This document shows positions 9,295 through 17,767 of a stretch of 64,000 bases of DNA, piece after piece. Position numbers and translations under genes: made by a program. The stretch spans positions 1-64,000 of the forward strand of contig CAVTWS010000003.1 of the NCBI GenBank assembly GCA_963738445.1. The letters are read 5' to 3'. The notes under the pieces were generated by a model, which saw only the letters and a list, made by a program, of their open reading frames with translations, searched no databases and had not been told where the DNA came from. This stretch comes from CAVTWS01 sp963738445. Its GTDB lineage: Bacteria; Actinomycetota; Acidimicrobiia; Acidimicrobiales; SHLQ01. How positions within the stretch are numbered: position 1 is the stretch's first letter; each line of letters opens with the position of its first letter.

Positions 9295-9594
9295 CTCCGC
9301 GACAACCTGGGAGGGGGACCTGGCGCTTCACGCGGTGCAAGACGATTCCATGCCTTGGGCTTAACGCAACGTGGGACCGACGCGGCCGGTCTTGACGAGT
9401 TCGTAGCGCCACACGCCCTAATCTCAACGCCGACGCGACAGGCCGGGCTCACCACGCGGGTCACCCGCGTATTCAGCGCGTTCTTAACGCCCCAACTCAC
9501 AGGTTGGCGCACGGCGGCTCATACCGTTCGATCCGGCGCCGACCGCGACCGCGACCGTCATCGTCGCCGCCGTCGTCGCCGAGCCTGTCCTCGA
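9295..9594. other. intergenic leader region upstream of the potassium permease
   Basis: About 300 bp with no convincing gene. The heptamer TTAACGC occurs at 9361 and 9484, with a near copy TCAACGC at 9424, and a small hairpin CCAAC/GTTGG lies near 9492-9507. I looked for a c-di-AMP (ydaO-type) riboswitch, which often precedes kimA genes, and did not recognise one. Confidence 0.4.
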
Positions 9595-11538
9595 GTGAAC
9601 CGAGCACCGACGTTGTACGCATCGCTCAAGCGAGTCCTGATCGGCAAACCGCTGCCCTCCCACGAGGAACAGCACCAGCGCCTGAGCAACAAGGTCGGAC
9701 TCGCAGTCTTCGCCTCGGACGCCATCTCCTCGACCGCCTACGCGACGGAGGAGATCCTCTTCGTCATCTTCCCGATCGCCGGGTTCGCGTCGCTGAACTA
9801 CCTGAACCCGATGGCGCTCCTCGTGCTGGCGCTGCTCGTCATCGTGGCCAGCAGCTACCGCCAGACCATCAAGGCCTACCCGAGCGGCGGTGGCTCGTAC
9901 GTTGTGGCCCGCGAGAACCTCGGCGTGATGCCGGCCCTGGTGGCCGGCTCGTCCCTGCTGGTCGACTACGTCCTGACCGTGGCGGTCTCCGTCTCGGCCG
10001 GCGTCGCCGCCATCACGTCCGCGGTCGACGGCCTGGGCGACTACCGGGTCGAGCTGTGCCTGCTCGCCATCGCGATCTTGATGGTCGCGAACCTCCGAGG
10101 GGTGAAGGAGTCCGGCCGCCTCTTCGCCTTCCCCACCTACGGCTACATCATCGCCCTGTCGGGCTTGCTGCTCTACGGCCTCGCGCGCTCGTTCTTCGGA
10201 AGCCTGGACCCGATCCCCGAGAACGCCGAACGCGTCGAGGAGATCCGGGAGAACGCCCAGTTCGCGAGCGGCGTCGGCCTCTTCTACCTGGCCCGGGCGT
10301 TCTCCTCCGGCGCCGTCGCCCTGACCGGTATCGAGGCCATCTCCAACGGCGTGAGCGCCTTCAAGAGGCCCGAGTCCAAGAACGCCAGCAAGACCCTGGT
10401 GTGGATGGCGTCGATCCTCGGCGTGTTGTTCCTGGGCATCTCAGTGCTGGCCCAACGACTCGAGCCGGTCCCCAGCCACGACGAAACCGTGCTGTCGCAG
10501 TTGGCCCGCCACGTCTACGGCGGCACCGGCGCCTTGTACTGGATCATGCAGATCCTGACCTTCTCGATCCTGGTCCTCGCCGCCAACACCGCCTTCGCGG
10601 ACTTCCCGCGCATCGCCTCGATCCTGTCCAAGGACCGCTACCTGCCTCGGCAGTTCGCCAACCGCGGTGACCGATTGGTGTTCTCCAACGGCGTCGTGGT
10701 GCTGTCGTTCTTCGCCGTGCTGTTGATCATCGCCTTCGGCGGCAACACGACCCGCCTCATCCCGCTCTACGCCGTCGGCGTGTTCATGGCCTTCACCCTG
10801 TCGCAGGCCGGCATGGTGGTCCACCACCGCAAGGTCCGTGAGCCGGGCTGGCAACGGGGCATGGTCGTCAACGCCATCGGCACCGTCGCGACCCTGATCG
10901 TGCTCCTGGTCGTGATGATCTCCAAGTTCACGATCGGCGCCTGGGTGCCGATCGTCGTCATCCCGATGGTCATGGCCCTGCTGTGGACCACGCACAAGCA
11001 CTACGTCCGGGTGGCCAACATGCTCCGGGTCGAGCCCGGTTGGGCGCCCGCGGATCGGGGCAACACGGCGGTGGTTCTCGTCTCCGGTGTGCACCGATCG
11101 AGTCTCGAGGCCATCGCCTTCGCCAAGCGTCTCCGCCCGGACGCCCTCGTGTGCGCCACCGTCGGCGACGAGGACCAGGTCGAGCACGTCCAGGCCGATT
11201 GGGCCCGTTTCGAGGTCGAGGCCGAGCTCGACGTGGTCAGCTCGCCCTACCGGGAGCTCACCCGGCCGTTGTTGCGGTTCCTCGACGAGGTCGAGAAGCG
11301 CCACCCCGAGAACAACATCACCGTCATCCTGCCCGAGCTCGTGGTGGAGCGTTGGTGGGAACAGCTCCTCCACAACCAGTCTGCGCTGGCCCTGAAGGCC
11401 CGGTTGCTGTTCCGCCCTCGCACCATCGTCATCTCGGTGCCGCTGCACCTGAGTCCGCGCTTCCACGAGGTGGCGCCGCCCCCGGACGAGCCCGACGCCC
11501 CTCCTCCCCTCACCGACGAGGACGCCGTTCGCCTTTGA
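9595..11538 (+). CDS. APC-superfamily permease, KimA-like potassium importer
   Basis: A 647-residue protein with about 12 membrane segments and a soluble C-terminal domain. Key stretches match the KimA (YdaO) branch of the APC superfamily: an N-terminal LYASLKRVLIGKPL, FASDAISSTAYATEEIL, KAYPSGGGSYVVARENLG, SLLVDYVLTVAVSVSAG and GIEAISNGVSAFKRPESKN. The C-terminal 170 residues form an alpha/beta domain (VVLVSGVHRSSLEAIAFAKRL, ILPELVVERWWEQLLHNQSA) as in KimA. KimA imports K+ driven by protons. The convergent kdpE/kdpD genes directly downstream support a potassium role. GTG 9595 is my start; TTG 9613 is an alternative, and neither has a strong ribosome site. An amino-acid transporter is the alternative reading. 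Confidence 0.82.
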   Translation: MNRAPTLYASLKRVLIGKPLPSHEEQHQRLSNKVGLAVFASDAISSTAYATEEILFVIFPIAGFASLNYLNPMALLVLALLVIVASSYRQTIKAYPSGGGSYVVARENLGVMPALVAGSSLLVDYVLTVAVSVSAGVAAITSAVDGLGDYRVELCLLAIAILMVANLRGVKESGRLFAFPTYGYIIALSGLLLYGLARSFFGSLDPIPENAERVEEIRENAQFASGVGLFYLARAFSSGAVALTGIEAISNGVSAFKRPESKNASKTLVWMASILGVLFLGISVLAQRLEPVPSHDETVLSQLARHVYGGTGALYWIMQILTFSILVLAANTAFADFPRIASILSKDRYLPRQFANRGDRLVFSNGVVVLSFFAVLLIIAFGGNTTRLIPLYAVGVFMAFTLSQAGMVVHHRKVREPGWQRGMVVNAIGTVATLIVLLVVMISKFTIGAWVPIVVIPMVMALLWTTHKHYVRVANMLRVEPGWAPADRGNTAVVLVSGVHRSSLEAIAFAKRLRPDALVCATVGDEDQVEHVQADWARFEVEAELDVVSSPYRELTRPLLRFLDEVEKRHPENNITVILPELVVERWWEQLLHNQSALALKARLLFRPRTIVISVPLHLSPRFHEVAPPPDEPDAPPPLTDEDAVRL

Positions 11539-11541
11539 GCG

Positions 11542-12240
11542 TCAGGTCAGCCCGACCTCGTGGCTGTCCTCGAAGCGGTAGCCCAAGCCGGGCTCGGTGT
11601 GGAAATAGCGTGGTTGGCTCGGCACGGGTTCGAGCTTTCGTCGGATGTGAGCCATGTGCACCCGGAGGTAGTTCGTCTCCTCGCCGTATTGAGGACCCCA
11701 GACGTCCTGGAGGAGCTTGCGGGAGCTCACCAACTTGCCGGCATGCCTGACGAGCACCTCGACGAGGTGCCACTCGGTCGGCGTGAGCCGGACGGCGGCG
11801 CCATCGCGACTCACGCGTTTGGCGGCGAGGTCCACCGCGAAGTCGGGAACCTCGACGATCGCCGCCTCCCCGGTCGGCTGGTTCCGCCGCAACGCGGCAC
11901 GGAGTCGGGCGAGCAACTCGCCCATGCCGAACGGTTTGGTCACGAAGTCGTCGGCCCCCGCGTCGAGGGCCGCGACCTTGACCGCCTCGTTGTCGCGGGC
12001 TGACAGGATGAGGATGGGAACGTGGGTCCAGGCGCGGAGCCCGTCGATGACGTCGAGCCCCGACATGCCCGGTAGCCCAAGGTCGAGGATCACCGCATCG
12101 GGGCGATGGCGGGTTGCCAGGATCAGCGCCTCCTCGCCCGAACTGGCAAGGTCTACCTCGTACTCACGCGCCCGGAGGTTGACGGCGAGCGCCCGGAGCA
12201 GCGGAAGCTCGTCGTCGACGCACAGGATCCGCGAGCTCAA
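11542..12240 (-). CDS. kdpE: two-component response regulator KdpE
   Basis: A 232-residue OmpR/PhoB-type regulator. The receiver domain (about 1-120) has the acidic pair VDDE, the phospho-Asp in DAVILDLGLPGMSG and Lys in FVTKPFGMGELLAR. The winged-helix DNA-binding domain has LTPTEWHLVEVLVRHAGKLVSS and THYLR-type NYLRVHMAHIRRKLE, the latter typical of KdpE. The start is TTG 12240, with GGAGGA 5 bases upstream, overlapping the kdpD stop as TTGA, so it is translationally coupled to kdpD. Its 3' end is only 3 bp from the 3' end of the convergent KimA-like permease. No kdpFABC operon is visible, so the permease is a plausible target. Confidence 0.93.
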   Translation of the reverse strand: MSSRILCVDDELPLLRALAVNLRAREYEVDLASSGEEALILATRHRPDAVILDLGLPGMSGLDVIDGLRAWTHVPILILSARDNEAVKVAALDAGADDFVTKPFGMGELLARLRAALRRNQPTGEAAIVEVPDFAVDLAAKRVSRDGAAVRLTPTEWHLVEVLVRHAGKLVSSRKLLQDVWGPQYGEETNYLRVHMAHIRRKLEPVPSQPRYFHTEPGLGYRFEDSHEVGLT

Positions 12241-14142
12241 CCCGATCCTCCGACGCCTGCGCCGACGGAGGCCGCCGCCGTTCCGTCGGCGACCGGGATC
12301 AGCACCCGAGCGGTCAGTCCACCGCCTGGCGTTTCGAGGAGCTGCAGCTCCCCTTCCATCGCCTGGGTGAAACCATCGGCGATGGCCAGACCCAGACCCA
12401 CACCACCGTTTCGGCGGGTGTCATCGAGACGTTGGAAGGGCCGAACGGCGGCCTCCCGCTGGTCGGCGGCGATGCCCGGACCATGATCGGCCACCTCGAT
12501 GAGGACCGAGTCGCCCACCAGGCGGGCCCGGACGCTGACGCAGTTGTCGGCGGGTGAGAACCGCACCGCGTTGGAGGCCAGGTTGGCGACGACGCGCTCC
12601 AGCAACGGCGGATCGGCGGCCACTTCGGGAAGGTCCACGGGCAGCTCGATCTGAACGGCGACCCGAGTCGATCCGAGGCTGTGCACGGCCGCGGGCACGA
12701 TCTCCTCGAGTGAAGCCGGGCGGATCCCGGGATGGAGGTCACCGGTCTGGATGCGGCCGAGATCGACCAAGTTGGACACCAGCCGGGTCAGGTGATCGGT
12801 CTCGTCCTCGATCGACGCCAGGAACTCGGCGCGCTGCTCGGCGGGCCACTCGATCCCGTCATCCCGCAGGCTCGAAACCGAGACCTTGATGGTGGCCAAC
12901 GGAGTCCGCAAGTCGTGGGACAGCGACTGCAACGAGCGCGGTGCGAAGCGCATTGGTTCGTTCGAGCGACTCGGCGCGGGCGGCCTCGCGAGCCAGGTCG
13001 GCTCGTTCGAGCGCAGCCGCGAGTTGGGCGGTGAAGGCCCGCAACACCCGCTGATCGTCGTCGGACAGGCGGCGGCCGGCACCAGCCAGGATCGCATGAG
13101 GACCCACGTCGTGCGTGAACGACGCCGCGTCAGGGGTCACCGGGGGGGAGCCTCCGGCGTGGGCCTCCACCAACCATTCTCCGTCCGAAGTCCGGCGAAG
13201 TACCGAGACACCATCGAGGGAGAAGGTCGCCCGCAGGTGGGTCACGACGGCGGCAAGGGGGTCGGCATCGGCATAGGCGGCCGAGAGGCGAGCCAACGAT
13301 TCCGCCTCGGCACGAGCCCACTCGCTCTCCACGGCACGGCGGGAGGCCACCGCGACGAAGTTGCTCACGACGAAGGCCACGGTGACGAAGGCCAGCAGGG
13401 CCACCAGGTTCTCCGAGTGGGAGATCTTCCACGTGTACAACGCCGGTGTCAGATACCAGTTGGCCAGCAGGAACGACGACACCGCGGCAATCATCGACAC
13501 CATTCGGCCGCCGAGGGCGGCGATGCCCACCACGACGAGGAGGTACAGCAGCAACGCCGAGTCGAGGTCGATCTGTGAACGAGTTCTCGTGAGAACCGAC
13601 GTCAGCCCGATCAGGGCGACCGGAGCAACCAGCCAGGACAGAAAGACCCTACGGCGACCGAGGGGCGGACCCAGCGACAGCAGAACCTTCGGGCGTTGGT
13701 CGCCCGACTCGAGACCCGAGAACCCCAAGTCGACCACCCGCACGCCGATATCGTCCCCGGCCCCCAACACTCGACGTTCGATCGAACCACTTAGGAATCG
13801 AGTCATCCGACGACGCCGGCTCGTGCCGAGCACGATCTCGGTCGCGCCCTCAGCCCGGGCCGCCGACACCAGCGAGGACGCCACGTCGTCTCCTATGACC
13901 TCCCGATACTCTCCACCGAGCTCCGCGACCAGGCGCCGCAGTTCGTCGATCGCGGGAGTGATCCCGCTCGTGCCGTCCGGCACCCGGACATGAACGCCGA
14001 TCAATCCGGCCCCGGACCGTTGAGCGATGCGGGCGGCCCGACGGACGAGGGCGTCGTTACCCGCAGCTCCCGTGATGGCCACGACAACCGGCGCGTCCCC
14101 GACAACGGTCGGTGAAGGCGCGGGTCGACTGGGGGATGTCAT
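12237..14142 (-). CDS. kdpD: sensor histidine kinase KdpD, short form, with one frameshift
   Basis: From ATG 14142 the product has a USP-type domain (VVVAITGAAGNDALVRRAARIAQRSG, residues about 18-140), a DUF4118-like four-helix membrane region (residues about 175-270, with SFLLANWYLTPALYTW), a GAF-like segment and then the kinase core: H-box SLSHDLRTPLATIK, N-box ASNAVRF, DHGPGIA and GLGLAIADG. The N-terminal KdpD nucleotide-binding domain found in E. coli KdpD is absent. Between ERTNALRTAL and LQSLSHDLRT the frame changes near 12925-12930; dropping one base of GTTGCAG restores it, so an indel error is likely. It is coupled to kdpE and senses K+ or turgor in known cases. Confidence 0.88.
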
Positions 14143-14186
14143 CACTCCAGTGTGCCCTTCCGGCGATCCCGACGACTCCGACGCCG

Positions 14187-14645
14187 TCAGGCGTACGACC
14201 AACGGTAGGCGTTGGGGAGGGCGCCGACGGGGCTCTCGTGGTTCTGCACGTCGAAGTGGATCGGTAGGAGATAGCGCACGTAGAACGCGTGCACGATCAC
14301 CGTGGGCCCGACCAGGTCGTCGTACAACTTGATCTCGACCCGATCGTCGTGGCGTTGGAAGTCCTGGCAGAACGCCAGTGCATCGTCGACCTCCGCCCGC
14401 GTGTCGAGGAGCAGGCCCAGATGGTCGTACCGCGGCCGGTTCATGTGCTCGGGGTGTTCGGTCACCAGGACGAACTGGCCGTCATCGGGCATGAGCAGCA
14501 GCCCCATCTGACCGACGATCGGGGTGTCTTTGACCTCCCACCCGAACCCGGTTCCGTAGAAGCGTGCCGCATCGGCCCGGAACTCGGGCGTGAGGTGCCC
14601 GGGCGGCACGGTCAGTTCCATGTGGTTGAAGCGCATGCGGGTCAC
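14187..14645 (-). CDS. VOC/glyoxalase-superfamily protein
   Basis: A 152-residue protein with the vicinal-oxygen-chelate pattern: FNHMELTVPPG at the N-terminus (His as first metal ligand), AARFYGTGFGWEV, and RYDHLGLLLDTRAEVDDAL (second His). The C-terminal half (VEIKLYDD, TVIVHAFYVRYLLPIHFDVQ) fits a second beta-alpha-beta module. These proteins act as metal-dependent dioxygenases, isomerases or binding proteins; the substrate cannot be told. GTG 14645 is supported by GAGGAGG 5 bases upstream. It ends 44 bp before kdpD on the same strand and may share a transcript with it. Confidence 0.83.
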   Translation of the reverse strand: MTRMRFNHMELTVPPGHLTPEFRADAARFYGTGFGWEVKDTPIVGQMGLLLMPDDGQFVLVTEHPEHMNRPRYDHLGLLLDTRAEVDDALAFCQDFQRHDDRVEIKLYDDLVGPTVIVHAFYVRYLLPIHFDVQNHESPVGALPNAYRWSYA

Positions 14646-14681
14646 GGGCCCCTCCTCGGGGAGTCTCTCTGTCTCTTTTTG

Positions 14682-14735
14682 CGGTTCTGGGGGCCACGAT
14701 GATCGCCTCGGCGATCATCGTGACCCCCAGAACCG
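14682..14735. terminator. 26-bp near-perfect palindrome
   Basis: Bases 14682-14707 pair with 14710-14735 apart from one G:T-type position, leaving a 2-base loop in the drawn form (in practice CTCG). It lies upstream of the VOC gene and the divergent SnoaL-like gene, not between convergent genes, so termination is not its obvious role. Its outer arms (GGTTCTGGG / CCCAGAACC) resemble those of the palindrome at 3805. It may be a repeated palindromic element or a protein-binding site. Confidence 0.85.
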
Positions 14736-14823
14736 ACATTTTGGCGAAGCAGCACGGTTGGCGTGGCGGGCGAGGTCGGATGATTGTGTCCCAAACGGAT
14801 GCCCGGGCGCCTGCTGGTGCATG

Positions 14824-15279
14824 ATGAGCGCCATGGAGCTGTGGGAACTGTCCGTCCGAGAATCCGTCCGCGACCTCGTCGCCCGCTACAACGCCAACGG
14901 CGATGCCGGGCGCTTCGAGCCCCTGATGGAACTGTTCGCCCCCGATGCGGTGATGGAGTTGCGGCAGGGCGACACCATCACCCGGCACGAAGGCCTCGAG
15001 GGCATCCGCGGCATCTTCACCGGCACCAAGGACCGGCTGCAATCCTCCGTCGCCGGCGACGAACCGCCGCGGTACCTTCGCCACTTCACCGCCACCCACC
15101 AGATCGACGTCGAGAGCCCGACGGCGGCTCGGGGACGCTGCTACTTCGCCGTGTTGATGGACCACGGCCTCGATCACTGGGGCCGCTACGTCGACCGTTA
15201 CGAGGAACGTGACGGCCGGTGGTACTTCGTCCACCGCCAGGTCACCACGGACGGTCGGGTCGCCAGCTCCGCCCTGTAG
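14824..15279 (+). CDS. SnoaL/NTF2-like protein
   Basis: A 151-residue single-domain protein of the SnoaL-like (NTF2 fold) type: an N-terminal helix with SVRESVRDLVARYNANGDAGRF, then MELFAPDAVMELRQG, GIRGIFTG, and the curved sheet ARGRCYFAVLMDHGLDHWGRYVD and RDGRWYFVHRQV. Such proteins are hydroxylases, isomerases or dehydratases on cyclic substrates, or plain ligand binders. Several in-frame ATGs (14821, 14824, 14833) compete and none has a strong ribosome site. The gene stands alone between the palindrome at 14682 and the convergent YidB-like gene. Function is not assigned. Confidence 0.8.
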   Translation: MSAMELWELSVRESVRDLVARYNANGDAGRFEPLMELFAPDAVMELRQGDTITRHEGLEGIRGIFTGTKDRLQSSVAGDEPPRYLRHFTATHQIDVESPTAARGRCYFAVLMDHGLDHWGRYVDRYEERDGRWYFVHRQVTTDGRVASSAL

Positions 15280-15331
15280 CCCGTCGGTGCATGCGCCGAC
15301 ATCGTTGGCATGAGACCCGGCGCCCGCCGGC

Positions 15332-15720
15332 TCAGGCCGCGGACGAACCGAGCTTGCTGAGCGCCGACCGAAGGCATCGCCTTCGAGCAGGATGCCGTTC
15401 GGTGCCAGCTTGTCGATCACCGTGGGCAGCAGCTCGGCGAGGCCCTTGGAGGTCTGGCGCAGCGACAGCCCGGAGCGGCCGGCCAAACGGTTGAGCACGT
15501 CGGGGCCGACGGCTGACGACAACGACTTGGCGTCGACCGGCCGGTTGGGCCCGGTCCCGAGCCACGACGCGAGCTGATCACCGAGGCCGCCGGTCTGGAG
15601 GTTGCCGACGAGTGCGCCGAGGGTCCCGCCTCCGCCCAACATGGCGAGCAATGAGGTGAGGAGCGACGCCTTCTGTCGTTTACCGAGCATCCCGAGCAAA
15701 CGCATGACGATCTGGATCAA
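15332..15720 (-). CDS. YidB-family (DUF937) protein, with one frameshift
   Basis: A small Gly/Leu-rich protein: RLLGMLGKRQKASLLTSLLA, GGLGDQLASWLGTGPNRPVD and LSSAVGPDVLNRLA, then GLAELLPTVIDKLAPNGIL. This is the DUF937/YidB pattern, a helical family of unknown role. Near 15372 the frame shifts by one base; in the other frame the expected ending SALSKLGSSAA appears just before a stop at 15332. A missing base in TTCGG-TCGGCG explains it. TTG 15720 is preceded by GGAAGGA at 8 bases; ATG 15705 is an alternative. It lies downstream of the rRNA methyltransferase, 112 bp away. Confidence 0.75.
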
Positions 15721-15833
15721 GGTGCAGTTCCTTCCGACGCCCACCCTCGGAACGAATCACGCTACACACCATGTGCAGAAAGCACCGAAGTCGCTGGTAT
15801 GACGGTCGCGTGTCGATCCGGCCCTCGATGCCG

Positions 15834-16598
15834 TCAAAGTCCGGGGACGGGGCGGTCCGGTCTGCGGCGCCGGGCCACCTCGAAGCACACGACCGCCGCC
15901 GCGGTCGCCACGTTGAGCGACTCCACGTCACCCGACAATGCGATCCCCACGGCCCGATCGACCTCGACCGACAGACCGGCCGATTCGTTCCCCAGCACGA
16001 ACGCACCCCGTTCCGGCAGGTCGGTGGACCACAGGTCGTCGCCGCTGCCGGCCAACCCGATGATGTCGAATCGCGCCGCCTTCAACAGCGTCACCGCCTC
16101 GTCCGAGGTCGAGACGCGCAGCATGGTGGCCCGGAACGCCACGCCCGCCGACGCCTTGATGGCCACCGGCCCGACACAGGCGGTCCCCCGTTCGGGGATG
16201 ACCACGCCGTCGATCCCCGCCGCGGTCGCCGTGCGCAGGATCATGCCGACGTTGGCCGGGTTGTGGACCTGATCCAGCACGAGCACCTGGGTCTTCCACG
16301 AACGACCGCTTCGGCCCGGCAACCAGTCCTCGAGCCGGGCCATACCCGGGGCGACGACATCGGCCACGACCCCCTGATGGTGCCGGCTGTCGCGGGCGAT
16401 CTCGGTGATCCGCCGCTCGTTGACCCGCTGGACCATGACCCCGCGACGTTTCGCGGCGCTCAGGATCTCCCCGGCGGCCTCCCCCTGGGCTCGGTCGGAC
16501 AGATGAACCCGAGCGACGCGCACGGACTCGTCCACCAGCACCTCCAGGACCGGCCGGCGCCCGAACACGGTCAGATACCGATCGCGGGGAGAGCTCAC
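15834..16598 (-). CDS. TrmH/SpoU-family RNA 2'-O-methyltransferase (RlmB-like)
   Basis: A 254-residue SPOUT methyltransferase. The N-terminal RNA-binding domain has TVFGRRPVLEVLVDE and ERRITEIARDSRHHQGVVADV. The catalytic domain shows the three SpoU motifs: LVLDQVHNPANVGMILRTA, GAFVLGNESAGLS, and IALSGDVESLNVATAAAV, which form the trefoil knot and bind S-adenosylmethionine. The likely target is 23S rRNA, as for RlmB, though tRNA is possible. GTG 16598 overlaps the stop of the upstream acyl-CoA dehydrogenase as GTGA, so it is translated with the catabolic operon, a curious place for an rRNA-modifying gene. Confidence 0.92.
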   Translation of the reverse strand: MSSPRDRYLTVFGRRPVLEVLVDESVRVARVHLSDRAQGEAAGEILSAAKRRGVMVQRVNERRITEIARDSRHHQGVVADVVAPGMARLEDWLPGRSGRSWKTQVLVLDQVHNPANVGMILRTATAAGIDGVVIPERGTACVGPVAIKASAGVAFRATMLRVSTSDEAVTLLKAARFDIIGLAGSGDDLWSTDLPERGAFVLGNESAGLSVEVDRAVGIALSGDVESLNVATAAAVVCFEVARRRRPDRPVPGL

Positions 16599-17767
16599 CT
16601 CGGGAGTCCCAACACCCGCTCGCCGATGATGTTGCGCTGGATCTCGCTCGTACCGCCGGCAACGGTGAAAGCCTGGTAGTAGAGCCAGGAGCGCTGCCAC
16701 CGGCCGTCCCCGGGATTGCCCTCGGCGTGGCGCCACAGGGGCGCGGAGTCCCCCAGGACATCGAGCACCAGATCGTGGAGTCGTTTGGTCATCTCGCTCC
16801 AGTACAGCTTCATGGTCGACGCTTCCGGACCCGGTTCCCGGCCCTTGGCCAGACGTGACAACGTCCGCCCGTTGAGCAACTGGAACAGCTTGACTTCCAC
16901 GAACGCCTGGGCCAGGCGGGGGGCCAGGTGGGCGTCGTCGAACGCCCCAGAGGATTCGGCGAGACGGAGCAGCTCCTCGAGGAGCTGCAGGTGGATCACC
17001 ATCTGACGGGCGTTGACGCCGCGTTCGTGCGACAGGGTCGAGTTGGCCACGCGCCAGCCGTCGTCGACGGCGCCGACGACCTGATCGTCCGGCACGAACA
17101 CGTCGGTCAGGAAGACCTCGTTGAAGTCGGACTCGTCGGTGATCTGGCGGAGCGGCCGAACCTCGACACCCGGCGCGCGCATGTCGACGACGAGGTAGCT
17201 GATGCCGGCCTGCGGCTTCACGTCGGGGTTCGTGCGGGCCAGGCAGATCCCCCAGTCGGCGAACTGGGCGTAGGAGGTCCACACCTTCTGACCGGTGACC
17301 AGCCACCCCCCGTCGACCTGTGTGGCCCGGGTGGAGAGGGACGCCAGGTCCGACCCGGCGCCGGGCTCGGAGAACAGCTGGCACCACACGTCGTCCGCCG
17401 GCAGGATGCGGGGCAGCCAGCGCTGCTTCTGGTCGTCGGTGCCGTGGGCCAGCAGCGTGGGCCCCACCAGGTTCACCCCGATGCGCCCGGCGAGCTCGGG
17501 GGCACGGGCTCGTGAGAGCTCCTCCTGGACGACGAAGTTCTCCACCGCACCCGATCCCCGACCGCCGTATCGCTCGGGCCAGTGCACCCCGACCCAGCGT
17601 CCGGCCGCCAGTCGCTGCTGCCACCCCCGCAGGAACTCGACCTCGGCCGCGAGGTCGTCGAAGGCGGGCGGCAACCCGACCCCGTACTCCCACGGCAGGT
17701 TGTCCTTCAACCACGTGCGGATCTCGTGCCGGACCGCCTCCTGCTCGGGGGTCGGGGTCAGGTCCAT
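16595..17767 (-). CDS. acyl-CoA dehydrogenase
   Basis: A 390-residue flavin-dependent acyl-CoA dehydrogenase. It has the N-terminal helical domain (MDLTPTPEQEAVRHEIRTWL), the FAD/substrate region WCQLFSEPGAGSDLASLSTRA and WTSYAQFADWGICLART, and the C-terminal helical domain ending GGTSEIQRNIIGERVLGLPR. It introduces the alpha-beta double bond in acyl-CoAs. ATG 17767 has GGGAGG 7 bases upstream and overlaps the ligase 3' end by 10 bp. A second, shorter dehydrogenase lies two genes upstream. In actinobacteria such pairs often form alpha2beta2 heterotetramers acting on sterol or cyclic side chains; whether this pair does is inference. Confidence 0.95.
   Translation of the reverse strand: MDLTPTPEQEAVRHEIRTWLKDNLPWEYGVGLPPAFDDLAAEVEFLRGWQQRLAAGRWVGVHWPERYGGRGSGAVENFVVQEELSRARAPELAGRIGVNLVGPTLLAHGTDDQKQRWLPRILPADDVWCQLFSEPGAGSDLASLSTRATQVDGGWLVTGQKVWTSYAQFADWGICLARTNPDVKPQAGISYLVVDMRAPGVEVRPLRQITDESDFNEVFLTDVFVPDDQVVGAVDDGWRVANSTLSHERGVNARQMVIHLQLLEELLRLAESSGAFDDAHLAPRLAQAFVEVKLFQLLNGRTLSRLAKGREPGPEASTMKLYWSEMTKRLHDLVLDVLGDSAPLWRHAEGNPGDGRWQRSWLYYQAFTVAGGTSEIQRNIIGERVLGLPR

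Noticed and set aside
9295..9594. c-di-AMP (ydaO-type) riboswitch before the KimA-like gene
   Set aside because: I could not recognise the conserved core; a covariance-model search would decide.
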